Assembly (NCBI GenBank): GCA_910575605.1
Contig: CAJTEW010000006.1
Location: 1-64,000, forward strand
Direction: 5' to 3'
DNA: 64,000 bases
DNA from: Lachnospiraceae bacterium
GTDB taxonomy: Bacteria; Bacillota; Clostridia; Lachnospirales; Lachnospiraceae
The translations under genes and the position numbers were made by a program. Under the pieces are notes generated by a model. The model saw nothing but the letters and a program-made list of their open reading frames with translations. It had not been told where the DNA came from and made no database searches. Positions 17,017 through 26,025 of the stretch are shown here, in pieces (the stretch's first letter is position 1; every line of letters begins with the position of its first letter).

Positions 17017-17304
17017 ATGAAAAAAGATAGTGCGGAATTTAAAAGAAGAATATTTGATTTGATGAATGGTTCTCTGGATTTGGATAAGCATCCGGTGCCG
17101 GAAAGTGAAGTTGTGGAAAATGAATTTAAGGAAGGCGGAGTCTGTGGGATACTTTATCAGGAGGTGTATTATGCAAACAGACGGATTTGCGAAAAGCTGG
17201 GTGTTGAGGAGGACCCAGACGTGGAAATTATTATAAGGAATCTTCTGGAAATCGCAGAACATCAGTCCTTTAGAATGTATGATTACGGAAGAAGTTTTTC
17301 ATAA
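17017..17304 (+). CDS. Unrecognised 95-residue protein divergent from Xre regulator
   Basis: I do not recognise a named family. The protein is acidic and helical, with no signal or membrane segment. Notable parts are FKRRIFDLMNGSLDLDKHP, EVYYANRRICEKLGV, and PDVEIIIRNLLEIAEHQ then MYDYGR. ATG 17017 follows AGGAAGGAG. The promoter and operator in front of it suggest control by the Xre protein. The pairing resembles a regulator/target pair of a small accessory system, but no toxin signature is visible. Confidence 0.6.
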   Translation: MKKDSAEFKRRIFDLMNGSLDLDKHPVPESEVVENEFKEGGVCGILYQEVYYANRRICEKLGVEEDPDVEIIIRNLLEIAEHQSFRMYDYGRSFS

Positions 17305-17330
17305 TTTTCATAAGTGTTTTTACTATATAT

Positions 17331-17365
17331 AATAAAAAAGAATCTGCGGGAACACCGCAGATTCT
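17331..17365 (-). terminator. Terminator of the solute-binding protein operon
   Basis: AGAATCTGCGG (17339-17349) pairs perfectly with CCGCAGATTCT (17355-17365); on the minus strand it is followed by TTTTTT. It may also serve the convergent gene at 17017. Confidence 0.85.
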
Positions 17366-17389
17366 GAAGAAAAGGGATAGTAGCATCTC

Positions 17390-18691
17390 TTAGTTTAGAG
17401 AATCAGCCTGTAATTTGTCAAAAGATGCCATACATTCGTCTACTGAAGAGCCATTTAACAGATCGCGTACAATAAGACATATATTTCCCCACTGTTCAAC
17501 CTTCATATTGGCATTTGAACCGAGTACATAGACTCCTTCATTTATTTTATCATTTAAGGGCTTTAATGCGTCAATACAATCTACTTCTACATTTTTAGAA
17601 GGGGAGATTACCTTGTTATTTTCTGCGTATACCTGAAGCATTTCATCAGAGAGGATAACCTCTAGAACATCCAGGGCATCCTTCTTATGCTCAGCAGCAG
17701 CACCAACGCCATATCCGGTCATAGAAACAACAGGCATCTGTCCACGGCTGCTGGGAAATCCAATGACCTGCAGGTTAAAGTCTGGTTTGCCGTAAGCAGT
17801 ATCAGCATTCGCGGCACCCCAATAGGCCATAACGATGGGTGTTTTCTGCGCCATAAAGTCAGGTCCTTCGCCTTCGATTGCTTCATATGTGGAGGCTTTC
17901 TGAGCATCCACATATCCCTTGTCAATTAATTCCTGTAAAAACTCAAAACCAGGCCGCATATAATCACTCAGCTTTGCATCTCCGTTATTGAGTGCTTCTA
18001 TCTCGGCCTCCATATTATCGCCATTGTACATATCTGCATATGCCTGGGCAAGCACAAAGGATTCAAGCCACCAGCGGTTTGCTCCTACAGGTGTTTCAAT
18101 ACCGTTTTCCTTAAAAACTCTGCAGCACTCCAAAAAATCCTCAGGTGTTTCTGGGAGCTCTAACTCATATTTATCAAACATATCTTTATTTATGAACAGA
18201 CCATTTACCACTACTTCCTGGGGAATTGCTACAAGTTTTCCATCTACAGTATTGGCTGTCTTTACAACCTCTCGCAGATTATCTGCACAGTCAAGAGAGG
18301 AGAGGTCAGCCAGCCATCCCTCAGAACCAAGTATTTGTATGGTATCAGGATTGAGCAGATATAAATCATCCATATTATTCCGAGCACGGTCAATGGTTAC
18401 ATCATCATAGGTTTTTTCCTGATGATTCGTTGCAGTGTAGGTTTTGTATTCTACTCTAAGATCCAGCCTTTCCTCTGCTTCAAGAATTGTAACTTCATGA
18501 GCAGTTCTGGCAATATTTTTGGCATTTGGATTAGATTTTTCCATCGGGCTGAACAGATTGACAGTCTTCCTTTCTTCCTTTTCATTATTTATGAGATTGC
18601 TGGTGGAATCTTCTTTTTTGCAGGCGGCTAATGAAAATAGGATTACTCCGGTAAGAAGAACTGCCAAGACTCTTTTAAAAATTTGCTCCAT
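17390..18691 (-). CDS. Lipoprotein extracellular solute-binding protein
   Basis: The 433-residue protein has a lipoprotein signal peptide (lipobox LAAC, Cys about residue 23) and the fold of ABC sugar-type binding proteins: DDLYLLNPDTIQILGSEGWLADLSSL, KLVAIPQEVVVNGLFINKDMF, and a GVGAAAEHKKDALDVLE stretch. It is anchored outside the membrane and binds a small ligand, identity unknown. ATG 18691 is chosen over the GTG 15 bases upstream because GTGAGG precedes it. It starts 15 bases after the hybrid kinase stop and no permease or ATPase gene is present, so it may work as a ligand-sensing partner of the kinase. Confidence 0.85.
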   Translation of the reverse strand: MEQIFKRVLAVLLTGVILFSLAACKKEDSTSNLINNEKEERKTVNLFSPMEKSNPNAKNIARTAHEVTILEAEERLDLRVEYKTYTATNHQEKTYDDVTIDRARNNMDDLYLLNPDTIQILGSEGWLADLSSLDCADNLREVVKTANTVDGKLVAIPQEVVVNGLFINKDMFDKYELELPETPEDFLECCRVFKENGIETPVGANRWWLESFVLAQAYADMYNGDNMEAEIEALNNGDAKLSDYMRPGFEFLQELIDKGYVDAQKASTYEAIEGEGPDFMAQKTPIVMAYWGAANADTAYGKPDFNLQVIGFPSSRGQMPVVSMTGYGVGAAAEHKKDALDVLEVILSDEMLQVYAENNKVISPSKNVEVDCIDALKPLNDKINEGVYVLGSNANMKVEQWGNICLIVRDLLNGSSVDECMASFDKLQADSLN

Positions 18692-18706
18692 TATAGATAT
18701 CCTCAC

Positions 18707-21280
18707 TTACAAATATTTGCTTAATATTTTTTCTACTATTTCCATGTTAAGCGGTTTTGCAATATGCTCGTTCATACCGGCTGCTTTGGCATCCTTTACG
18801 TCCTCGGCAAATGCATTTGCAGTCATAGCAATGATTGGTATGGTTCCTGCATCCTCACGTTTCAGTGCGCGGATTGCCTTTGTTGCTTCATATCCATTCA
18901 TCACAGGCATCTGTACATCCATCAGTATTGCAGCAAATTCACCCGGAGCAGAAGACGCAAAACGTTCCACGGCAGCGCGTCCGTTTTCTGTAATCTCACA
19001 GGCTGCACCATGAATATCAAGGAGCTCTGACAGGATTTCAGAATTAATTTCGTTATCCTCGGCCACGAGGAAATATTGTCCTGCAAGAATTCCTTTTTTT
19101 GATGGCTTAAAATCACTTTCTGTCAATTTTTGTTTTGAATAGATCTCCATCAGCTTTTCCTTAAACGCTGATACAAAAAATGGTTTTGAAAGGAAGTCAG
19201 TAACTCCTGGTACGTCCGCCTCCTCTTGAAGCGCCTCCCAGTCATAGGAGGTAAGGAACAAAATAGGAATATCCTCCGGTATAATCGTACGAAGCCTCTT
19301 AGCTGTTTCGATACCATCCATCTTCGGCATCATTAGGTCTAGTAAAATTATGTTGTATCCTGCATCCTGATCACAGGCAGCCTGCACAAGACGAAGTGCA
19401 TCTTCTCCGCAAAGTGCAGTATCTGTAATAACATTGGTTTCTTCCATAAGTGTTTTTATATGGGCTGCAACGTCCTTTTCATCATCTACAGCCAATATTC
19501 GCAAGATACCGTTTTCCTTCCAGAAAAGCTCATCTGCTTTCTTATCCGGTATACGCAGCTCCAAATCTACAGTGAACAAAGTGCCTTTGTCAACCTCACT
19601 GGCCACATCTATAGTTCCGCCCATAAGTTCTACTATATTCTTTGTAATTGCCATCCCAAGCCCGGTTCCTTGTACCTTGTTTGTAGTACTATTTTCTGCC
19701 CTTGTGAAGGCATCAAAAATAACTTTAAGATATTCAGGAGTCATGCCATAGCCGTTATCTTCAACCTCAATACGGATATGCTCATACTGAGCGGACCGCT
19801 GTTTAAGACCGATAATACGAAACCATATGTGTCCTCCCTCCGGCGTATATTTCACAGAATTTGAGAGAAGATTTATTAAAATCTGGTTAATCCGCGTCTC
19901 GTCGCCTATCAAATGTTCATGTCTGATTCCGGTTACTGAAACAGAGAAATCCTGATTTTTTGTCCTGGCCATCGGGCGGATAATGGCGTCTACTGCGGAA
20001 ATCATGTTATTAAGCGTAAATTCTCCAATCGTTAGCATAACCTTTCCGCTCTCAATTTTGGATACATCCAGTACATCATTAATGAGGCTTAAGAGATGCT
20101 GCCCGGAAGCAGTAATTTTTTCCGTATATTCCCGGACCTTTACAGGGTTATTTACCTCTTTTAGCAATAATGTCGTAAATCCAAGAATTGCATTCATAGG
20201 AGTACGGATATCATGCGACATATTTGAAAGAAAGGTGGTTTTAGAGCTGCTGGCAATCTGTGCAGCCTTAAGTGCTTCCGACAGCTGCTTATTATATTTT
20301 TCCCGCTCTGCCTCCTGCTCTTTTCTAATTTTATCCTGCTGTCTTTTATTGAGGTAATATAAGATGCAGCAGATTAAAAATGCGGACAGCATAACAAGTA
20401 TAACAATAAAAAGATATTGATTTACCGTGTTTCCTTCTCTTTGGATAGCCTCTACAGGTACATATCCAATGAGATAGATGCTGCCATTATTGACTGACCA
20501 CATATAAATTAGAGAATCCTTCTCCTGTATCTGATGATAAAACATAATATTATCATTATTTTTTATAGTATTAGTTACCTCAGACTGAATATCCTTTTCA
20601 AGTATTTTATTTGCACGGTAAAAATCCTGTAAATCTATATGTCCCGCAGACCGTTCTCCAATTCCTTTTGGCTTTAGTACAAGCCGTTCACTTTCTGTAT
20701 CCATTATATAAAGAACAGCGGTGCCGTTATAAAATCTTCCCGGAAGTGCTTCGTCAAGAGAATCATAAATATATTCCATATAAAGAGTGGCAGTTTCTTT
20801 GCCGTCTTTCATTACCGGACATTTCATTGTGTATGCCCAGGTTCCCATATCATTAATATATGAATTGGAAATAGGAAGGTCATCTACAGTGTTACCGGAC
20901 GAAAAATCCAACCCATCGGCAGAAAAGGCTTCACCGGTATTGGAAATTCCTGTTGCTTTACCGGAGGATATAAAAGATATCTTTATGGTTTTGTTATTCG
21001 AATCATAAGAACGAATAAATTCATCAGGACTATCCATTGTTCCAAGCTCCTGCGCGATGAGCTTTTGAAATTCTGCTTCCCGTTTTAGGATTGCCTGTAT
21101 GGTGCCTTCAATTAAATCCAGACTCTCATTTAAATTAGAAATTGCGGATTCAGACATTTCCGTTGTTATTTTCCCGGAAACAAAAAATACAATTGTGCTT
21201 AATATACAGAATACTAATATAATAGCAGTATTCAGGACAATACTGCGGCTTATTTGTCCTTTTTTATATATCTTACTCAT
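18707..21280 (-). CDS. Hybrid sensor histidine kinase with two receiver domains
   Basis: Counting from the chosen start, this 857-residue protein has TM1 (about 15-35), an extracytoplasmic Cache-like sensing region to about 285, TM2 (about 288-310), a short coiled linker, a phospho-His H356 (SHDIRTPMNAILGF), an ATPase domain (LINLLSNSVKYT, DNGYGM, GTGLGMAITKN), and receivers with D648 and D788. No output domain follows. The sensing region differs from that of the kinase at 9448, but the catalytic parts are close relatives. ATG 21280 (MSKIYKKGQ) has AAAGGTAA upstream; an ATG 48 bases earlier is possible. The downstream gene is a solute-binding protein. Confidence 0.88.
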   Translation of the reverse strand: MSKIYKKGQISRSIVLNTAIILVFCILSTIVFFVSGKITTEMSESAISNLNESLDLIEGTIQAILKREAEFQKLIAQELGTMDSPDEFIRSYDSNNKTIKISFISSGKATGISNTGEAFSADGLDFSSGNTVDDLPISNSYINDMGTWAYTMKCPVMKDGKETATLYMEYIYDSLDEALPGRFYNGTAVLYIMDTESERLVLKPKGIGERSAGHIDLQDFYRANKILEKDIQSEVTNTIKNNDNIMFYHQIQEKDSLIYMWSVNNGSIYLIGYVPVEAIQREGNTVNQYLFIVILVMLSAFLICCILYYLNKRQQDKIRKEQEAEREKYNKQLSEALKAAQIASSSKTTFLSNMSHDIRTPMNAILGFTTLLLKEVNNPVKVREYTEKITASGQHLLSLINDVLDVSKIESGKVMLTIGEFTLNNMISAVDAIIRPMARTKNQDFSVSVTGIRHEHLIGDETRINQILINLLSNSVKYTPEGGHIWFRIIGLKQRSAQYEHIRIEVEDNGYGMTPEYLKVIFDAFTRAENSTTNKVQGTGLGMAITKNIVELMGGTIDVASEVDKGTLFTVDLELRIPDKKADELFWKENGILRILAVDDEKDVAAHIKTLMEETNVITDTALCGEDALRLVQAACDQDAGYNIILLDLMMPKMDGIETAKRLRTIIPEDIPILFLTSYDWEALQEEADVPGVTDFLSKPFFVSAFKEKLMEIYSKQKLTESDFKPSKKGILAGQYFLVAEDNEINSEILSELLDIHGAACEITENGRAAVERFASSAPGEFAAILMDVQMPVMNGYEATKAIRALKREDAGTIPIIAMTANAFAEDVKDAKAAGMNEHIAKPLNMEIVEKILSKYL

Positions 21281-21365
21281 AACGCTTATTACCTTTAGTA
21301 AAAGACTTTTTATATAATAATATATCATTAATACACTTTAAAGTCAAAAAAGAAATAGAATATAA

Positions 21366-21983
21366 TTATCGGATAAAGTTTGTTCTTTTTACTGATTCTT
21401 TTTCCGGAAGGCCATATTGCTCCTTTCCTAATGCAATACTTTTCATAAGGAAAGACATATTCCGTGCCAGAGTCCGCATGGTTTGCAGGCCCTCGGTGTC
21501 CTGTGAAGCCTCTCCGGGAGTTCTTCCGTGGACGCTGTTCCAGTATTGGCTGGAAGCCACAGGCATGCCGCAGATGGTAAAATATTTATTCAATTCATCA
21601 AATGTGGCGGACAGACCGCCGCGCCTTGCTGTTACTACACTGGCACCGACTTTCATTGTTTTATCAAACTGTGTGCTGTAAAATAACCGGTCCAGACAGG
21701 CAATTAAAGTGGCATTTGCAGAAGCATAGTAGACAGGGGATGCTGCAATAAGGCCATCGCAGGCTTCGAATTTAGGCGCTAGCTCATTTACAATGTCATC
21801 AAAAGTGCATTGACCATTTTTCATGCAGGAATAGCAGGCAATGCAGCCTCTGATATCTTTATTTCCAACTTGGACAATCTCTGTTGTGATTCCCTCTGTC
21901 TCAAAGACCTGTTCCATCTCGTGCAGGGCGGTATATGTATTCCCCTTTGCATGCGGGCTTCCATTTAACATTAGTACTTTCAT
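21366..21983 (-). CDS. NADPH-dependent FMN reductase-like flavoprotein
   Basis: The protein starts KVLMLNGSPHAKGNTYTAL, the FMN-phosphate loop of the flavodoxin-like iron-sulfur flavoprotein/FMN reductase family, followed by GCIACYSCMKNGQC (a Cys cluster as in ISF-type proteins), SPVYYASANATLIACLDRLF and a C-terminal region with MRTLARNMSFLMK. It probably uses FMN to reduce small molecules or iron; the substrate is unknown. There are three tandem start candidates. ATG 21983 sits 7 bases from GGAGG, ATG 21986 only 4. It stands alone as a single gene. Confidence 0.85.
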   Translation of the reverse strand: MKVLMLNGSPHAKGNTYTALHEMEQVFETEGITTEIVQVGNKDIRGCIACYSCMKNGQCTFDDIVNELAPKFEACDGLIAASPVYYASANATLIACLDRLFYSTQFDKTMKVGASVVTARRGGLSATFDELNKYFTICGMPVASSQYWNSVHGRTPGEASQDTEGLQTMRTLARNMSFLMKSIALGKEQYGLPEKESVKRTNFIR

Positions 21984-22047
21984 CATCAAACCTCCATATA
22001 TAATTTTTTATAATATCATACCACTAAGTAGGAAAAATGGGAAGTAT

Positions 22048-22076
22048 GTATAGATGTTTCCTGAACAGGCATACTG
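22048..22076 (+). promoter_or_regulatory. Possible sporulation-type promoter before 22110
   Basis: GTATA (22048-22052), 17 bp, and CATACTG (22070-22076) resemble forespore promoters (consensus about GNATR and CATNNTA). One mismatch is present and no vegetative promoter is evident, so the call is weak. Confidence 0.3.
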
Positions 22077-22109
22077 TTTATAAAAGAAGTCTTATAGGAG
22101 GAACAGGCC

Positions 22110-22292
22110 ATGGAAGAAATAAAAACAGATTTGTTTCCAGGAAATTTACGGGCGGGAAAGGGAAAAGAAAGAAAAACAGAACAGGCAGAAGGAAAAAAAG
22201 AGAAGGAATATCCACAGAGAAATGTAGTAGAATCTATAGAACCGCTTCCTGAATCATCACGCCCCAGAAAAGACGGGCCGGGCGGAGAATAA
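22110..22292 (+). CDS. Small hydrophilic protein of unknown function
   Basis: The 60-residue frame has a strong AGGAGG (22096-22101) 8 bases before ATG 22110, which supports real translation. The product is extremely charged and probably disordered (MEEIKTDLFPGNLRAGKGKE then KTEQAEGKKEKEYP, then ESSRPRKDGPGGE), with no recognisable domain. A possible sporulation-type promoter precedes it and a hairpin pair follows. Small Lys/Glu-rich proteins are common in spores, but that role is only a guess. Confidence 0.5.
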   Translation: MEEIKTDLFPGNLRAGKGKERKTEQAEGKKEKEYPQRNVVESIEPLPESSRPRKDGPGGE

Positions 22293-22302
22293 AATATTTA
22301 CA

Positions 22303-22374
22303 GTCTGTACACATATTGTACAGACCTGTGTAAGCAAGTAACAAGCCGCAGACAGAGATGTCTGTGGCTTGTTA
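22303..22374 (+). terminator. Two hairpins, the second terminator-like
   Basis: GTCTGTAC (22303-22310) pairs with GTACAGAC (22318-22325). ACAAGCCGCAGACA (22341-22354) pairs with TGTCTGTGGCTTGT (22359-22372), followed by TATTTATGTT. The second probably ends the small upstream gene. Confidence 0.6.
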
Positions 22375-22380
22375 TTTATG

Positions 22381-22409
22381 TTGCTAAATCCGAAAAAAAC
22401 AGGTATGAT
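22381..22409 (+). promoter_or_regulatory. Promoter of the purine nucleoside phosphorylase gene
   Basis: TTGCTA (22381-22386), 17 bp, TATGAT (22404-22409). The start codon is at 22446, so the leader is short and no riboswitch fits. Confidence 0.65.
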
Positions 22410-22445
22410 ATGATAATAAAAAGAGTGAGTACAAGGAGGAAAAAC

Positions 22446-23144
22446 ATGGGAACACCACATAATGCAGCAGAAAAAGGAGAAATCGCAAAAACAGTATTAA
22501 TGCCAGGCGATCCGCTCCGGGCAAAGTATATCGCAGAGACATATCTTGAAGGGCCAAAGTGTTTCAACACGGTAAGAAACATGTTCGGTTACACAGGAAC
22601 CTATAAAGGAAAAGAGATTTCTGTTATGGGAGGAGGAATGGGTATGCCCTCCGTAGGCATATACAGTTACGAACTCTACCATTTCTATGACGTAGAAAGA
22701 ATTATCCGTATTGGCTCTGCAGGGGCAATGCAGGAAGATGTAAACGTCATGGATATTGTAATCGGCATGGGGGCTTGTACTGATTCTAATTATGCAGACC
22801 AGTATCAGCTGCCGGGGTCCTTCGCCCCAATCCCTGCCTATGATTTGTTGGAAAAAGCAGTCAGCATTGCCCGGGCAAAAGGTGCAAATGTAAAAGTAGG
22901 CAACATTCTTTCCTCAGACGTATTCTACAACGACATGGACAACTATAATGATAGATGGAAGCGTATGGGTGTCCTAGCCGTAGAAATGGAAGCCGCCGCT
23001 CTTTATATGAACGCCGCCCGTGCCGGAAAAAAAGCTCTCTGTATTTTGACCGTTTCAGACCACTTGTATAAAGAAGTCTCCCTGACGGCAGAGGAACGCC
23101 AGACAGGTTTCAATCAGATGATGGAAATAGCCCTGGAGCTATAG
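22446..23144 (+). CDS. deoD: Purine nucleoside phosphorylase, DeoD type
   Basis: It cleaves purine (deoxy)nucleosides with phosphate to give the free base and (deoxy)ribose-1-phosphate for salvage. At 232 residues it matches hexameric bacterial DeoD: MGTPHNAAEKGEIAKTVLMP, GDPLRAKYIAE (phosphate site), MGGGMGMPSVGIYSYEL, RIGSAGAMQEDV, the VEMEAAALY nucleoside loop, and VSDHLYKE, where the catalytic Asp precedes His-Leu. ATG 22446 follows AAGGAGG. It is a single gene with its own promoter. Confidence 0.95.
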   Translation: MGTPHNAAEKGEIAKTVLMPGDPLRAKYIAETYLEGPKCFNTVRNMFGYTGTYKGKEISVMGGGMGMPSVGIYSYELYHFYDVERIIRIGSAGAMQEDVNVMDIVIGMGACTDSNYADQYQLPGSFAPIPAYDLLEKAVSIARAKGANVKVGNILSSDVFYNDMDNYNDRWKRMGVLAVEMEAAALYMNAARAGKKALCILTVSDHLYKEVSLTAEERQTGFNQMMEIALEL

Positions 23145-23169
23145 TTTACCAGTTTACTTAATTAAAGTC

Positions 23170-23198
23170 TTGAAACCTGTCTGAAAATACGATATTAT
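23170..23198 (+). promoter_or_regulatory. Promoter of the leuB-ilvD-ilvB-serC-serA operon
   Basis: TTGAAA (23170-23175), 17 bp, TATTAT (23193-23198). Transcription would begin about 23205, leaving under 30 bases before the leuB start, too short for a T-box or attenuator. Control must act on initiation or lie elsewhere. Confidence 0.7.
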
Positions 23199-23233
23199 AG
23201 TACAAGGTTAAAAATGAGGAAGGAAGATGTATT

Positions 23234-24316
23234 ATGAATTTAAAAATCGGCGTGATTAAGGGAGACGGGATCGGTCCGGAGATTGTAACGGAGGCCATGA
23301 AGATCCTTGACAAAACAGCAGATAAATATGGACATACTATAGAATATACAAAGCTTTTGATGGGCGGTGCATCCATTGACGTCCACGGCGTTCCATTGAC
23401 AGATGAGACGGTTGATGCGGCGAAGTCCTGCGATGCGGTTTTGATGGGCTCCATCGGGGGGGATGCAAAGACTTCGCCGTGGTATAAGCTGGAACCGTCC
23501 AAACGGCCGGAGGCAGGACTTCTTAAAATCCGAAAGGAACTGAATTTGTTTGCAAATTTACGCCCGGCGGTGCTCTATGATGAGCTTAGAGGAGCGTGCC
23601 CTTTAAAGGAGGAGATTACCGAGGGAGGCTTTGATATGATGATTATGCGGGAGCTTACCGGCGGTTTATATTTTGGAGAAAGAAAGACGGTGGAGGAGAA
23701 CGGAGTTTTGACAGCGTACGATTCCCTTACATATAATGAGAACGAAATTCGGAGGATTGCAAAGAGAGGCTTTGCAATAGCCATGAAGAGAAGGAAAAAG
23801 GTGACAAGTGTCGACAAGGCAAATGTGCTGGATTCCTCAAGGCTCTGGAGAAAGGTTGTAGAGGAAGTGGCGGCAGAATATCCGGAAGTTACATTGGAGC
23901 ATATGCTGGTGGACAACTGCGCCATGCAGCTTGTAAAGAATCCGAAACAGTTCGACGTGATTCTGACGGAGAATATGTTCGGTGATATTTTGTCCGACGA
24001 GGCAAGCATGGTAACAGGGTCTATCGGAATGCTGGCAAGCGCCAGCTTAAACGAGACGAAGTTTGGTCTTTATGAGCCAAGCGGCGGTTCTGCGCCGGAT
24101 ATTGCAGGACAGGGGATTGCCAATCCTATAGCAACCATTCTCTCAGCGGCCATGATGCTTCGGTACAGCTTTGATCTTGACAAAGAAGCGGAAGCGGTTG
24201 AAGCGGCGGTGGCAAAGGTTCTTGCAGACGGTTATCGGACAGGCGATATTATGTCTGAGGGAAAAGAAAAGGTGGGTACTGTAGAGATGGGCGATTTGAT
24301 CGCAGCATATATATAG
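23234..24316 (+). CDS. leuB: 3-isopropylmalate dehydrogenase
   Basis: It oxidises and decarboxylates 3-isopropylmalate with NAD+ in leucine synthesis. The 360-residue product has [15 protein letters not shown] at the start, the [12 protein letters not shown] loop with substrate-binding Arg residues, DNCAMQLV, and the Mg-binding [13 protein letters not shown]. Near the end [14 protein letters not shown] is the usual NAD-binding loop. It is first in a five-gene operon. The leuA and leuCD genes needed for the pathway are not in the window. Confidence 0.93.
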   Translation: MNLKIGVIKGDGIGPEIVTEAMKILDKTADKYGHTIEYTKLLMGGASIDVHGVPLTDETVDAAKSCDAVLMGSIGGDAKTSPWYKLEPSKRPEAGLLKIRKELNLFANLRPAVLYDELRGACPLKEEITEGGFDMMIMRELTGGLYFGERKTVEENGVLTAYDSLTYNENEIRRIAKRGFAIAMKRRKKVTSVDKANVLDSSRLWRKVVEEVAAEYPEVTLEHMLVDNCAMQLVKNPKQFDVILTENMFGDILSDEASMVTGSIGMLASASLNETKFGLYEPSGGSAPDIAGQGIANPIATILSAAMMLRYSFDLDKEAEAVEAAVAKVLADGYRTGDIMSEGKEKVGTVEMGDLIAAYI

Positions 24317-24336
24317 AAATATTTAAGGAGGATAAC

Positions 24337-26010
24337 ATGAGAAGCGATACAGTTACAAAGGGAAAGCAGCAGGCGCCCCATCGTTCATTATTTAATGCGC
24401 TGGGACTTACAAAGGAAGAAATGGAGCGTCCTCTTGTAGGAATTGTAAGTTCCTATAATGAGATTGTTCCGGGACATATGAATCTTGATAAGATTGTAGA
24501 TGCAGTGAAGCAGGGAGTTGCTATGGCAGGAGGGACGCCCATTGTATTTCCGGCCATTGCCGTATGCGATGGAATTGCTATGGGCCATATTGGAATGAAA
24601 TATTCTCTTGTTACGAGAGACCTGATTGCAGATTCTACAGAAGCTATGGCTTTGGCACACCAGTTTGACGCTCTTGTTATGGTGCCTAACTGTGATAAAA
24701 ATGTGCCGGGACTTCTGATGGCAGCGGCGAGAATCAATGTTCCGACCATTTTCGTAAGCGGCGGTCCCATGCTTGCAGGGCATGTGAAAGGAGAAAAGAG
24801 AAGTCTTTCCAGTATGTTTGAGGCAGTAGGCGCCAATGCGGCGGGAACCATGTCTGATGAGGATTTGTGTGAGTTTGAGAATAAAGTATGCCCTACCTGC
24901 GGCTCCTGTTCCGGTATGTATACCGCAAACAGTATGAACTGTCTTACGGAGGTGCTTGGCATGGGACTTGGCGGAAACGGAACAATTCCTGCGGTATATT
25001 CTGCAAGGATCCGTCTGGCAAAGCAGGCTGGCATGCAGGTGATGGAGCTTCTTAAGAAGGATATCCGTCCGAGAGACATTATGACAGAGAAAGCGGTCCT
25101 TAACGCGCTTACCGTGGATATGGCCCTTGGATGCTCTACAAACAGTATGCTGCATCTTCCGGCGATCGCACATGAGATTGGCATGGACTTTGAGATTGAC
25201 TTTGCAAATGGCATCAGTGAGAAGACACCGAACCTCTGTCATCTGGCGCCGGCAGGTCCGACCTATATGGAGGACTTAAATGAGGCGGGAGGCGTCTATG
25301 CGGTTATGGCCGAATTGAATAAGAAAAACCTTCTCCATACAGATTGTATGACTGTTACAGGAAAGACGGTAGGAGAAAATATAAAAGGAGCGGTGAACCG
25401 TAATCCAGAGGTCATTCGTCCTGTTGACCATCCTTATACGGCTACAGGAGGGCTGGCAGTCCTTAAGGGGAATCTGGCGCCGGACGGAAGTGTGGTCAAA
25501 CGCTCCGCGGTTGTGGATGAAATGCTGGTACATGAGGGTCCTGCAAGAGTATTTGAATGTGAGGAAGATGCGATTGACGCCATTAAGGGCGGCAAAATCG
25601 CAGCAGGAGATGTTGTGGTTATCCGCTACGAGGGACCCAAAGGGGGACCAGGCATGCGTGAGATGCTTAATCCAACCTCCGCCATTGCAGGTATGGGACT
25701 TGGCTCCAGCGTGGCCCTTATTACTGACGGTCGTTTCAGTGGAGCTTCAAGAGGAGCGTCTATCGGGCATGTATCACCGGAGGCAGCAGTCGGAGGACCG
25801 ATTGCGCTTGTTGAGGAAGGTGACAGGATTAAGATTGATATTCCGGGACTTAAGCTTGAACTGGATGTGACGGAAGAGGAGCTTAACAGAAGAAGAGAAA
25901 AATGGGAGCCGAGAGAGCCGAAGGTTACGACCGGCTATCTGGCAAGATATGCATCTATGGTGACTTCAGGGAACCGGGGCGCAATCCTGGAGATACCAAA
26001 GAACAGATAA
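24337..26010 (+). CDS. ilvD: Dihydroxy-acid dehydratase
   Basis: It dehydrates 2,3-dihydroxy-isovalerate and -methylvalerate to the keto acids of valine and isoleucine. The 557-residue protein has the iron-sulfur cysteines in [11 protein letters not shown] and [17 protein letters not shown], plus [17 protein letters not shown] near the C-terminus. These are the signatures of IlvD rather than of phosphogluconate dehydratase. AAGGAGG precedes ATG 24337. It sits 20 bases after leuB and 15 bases before ilvB, so it is translated in the same operon. Confidence 0.95.
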   Translation: MRSDTVTKGKQQAPHRSLFNALGLTKEEMERPLVGIVSSYNEIVPGHMNLDKIVDAVKQGVAMAGGTPIVFPAIAVCDGIAMGHIGMKYSLVTRDLIADSTEAMALAHQFDALVMVPNCDKNVPGLLMAAARINVPTIFVSGGPMLAGHVKGEKRSLSSMFEAVGANAAGTMSDEDLCEFENKVCPTCGSCSGMYTANSMNCLTEVLGMGLGGNGTIPAVYSARIRLAKQAGMQVMELLKKDIRPRDIMTEKAVLNALTVDMALGCSTNSMLHLPAIAHEIGMDFEIDFANGISEKTPNLCHLAPAGPTYMEDLNEAGGVYAVMAELNKKNLLHTDCMTVTGKTVGENIKGAVNRNPEVIRPVDHPYTATGGLAVLKGNLAPDGSVVKRSAVVDEMLVHEGPARVFECEEDAIDAIKGGKIAAGDVVVIRYEGPKGGPGMREMLNPTSAIAGMGLGSSVALITDGRFSGASRGASIGHVSPEAAVGGPIALVEEGDRIKIDIPGLKLELDVTEEELNRRREKWEPREPKVTTGYLARYASMVTSGNRGAILEIPKNR

Positions 26011-26025
26011 GGAGAAGGATAAAGT

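Noticed and set aside
22293-22445. Purine riboswitch before deoD
   Set aside because: The hairpins there are upstream of the promoter at 22381-22409 and the leader is short.
23145-23233. T-box or leader attenuator before leuB
   Set aside because: The promoter places the transcript start fewer than 30 bases from the start codon, and no T-box sequence or terminator hairpin is present.
24388-25242. Long minus-strand reading frame (284 codons) opposite ilvD
   Set aside because: It is antisense to a strongly conserved enzyme gene; it is open because of the codon bias of the sense strand.
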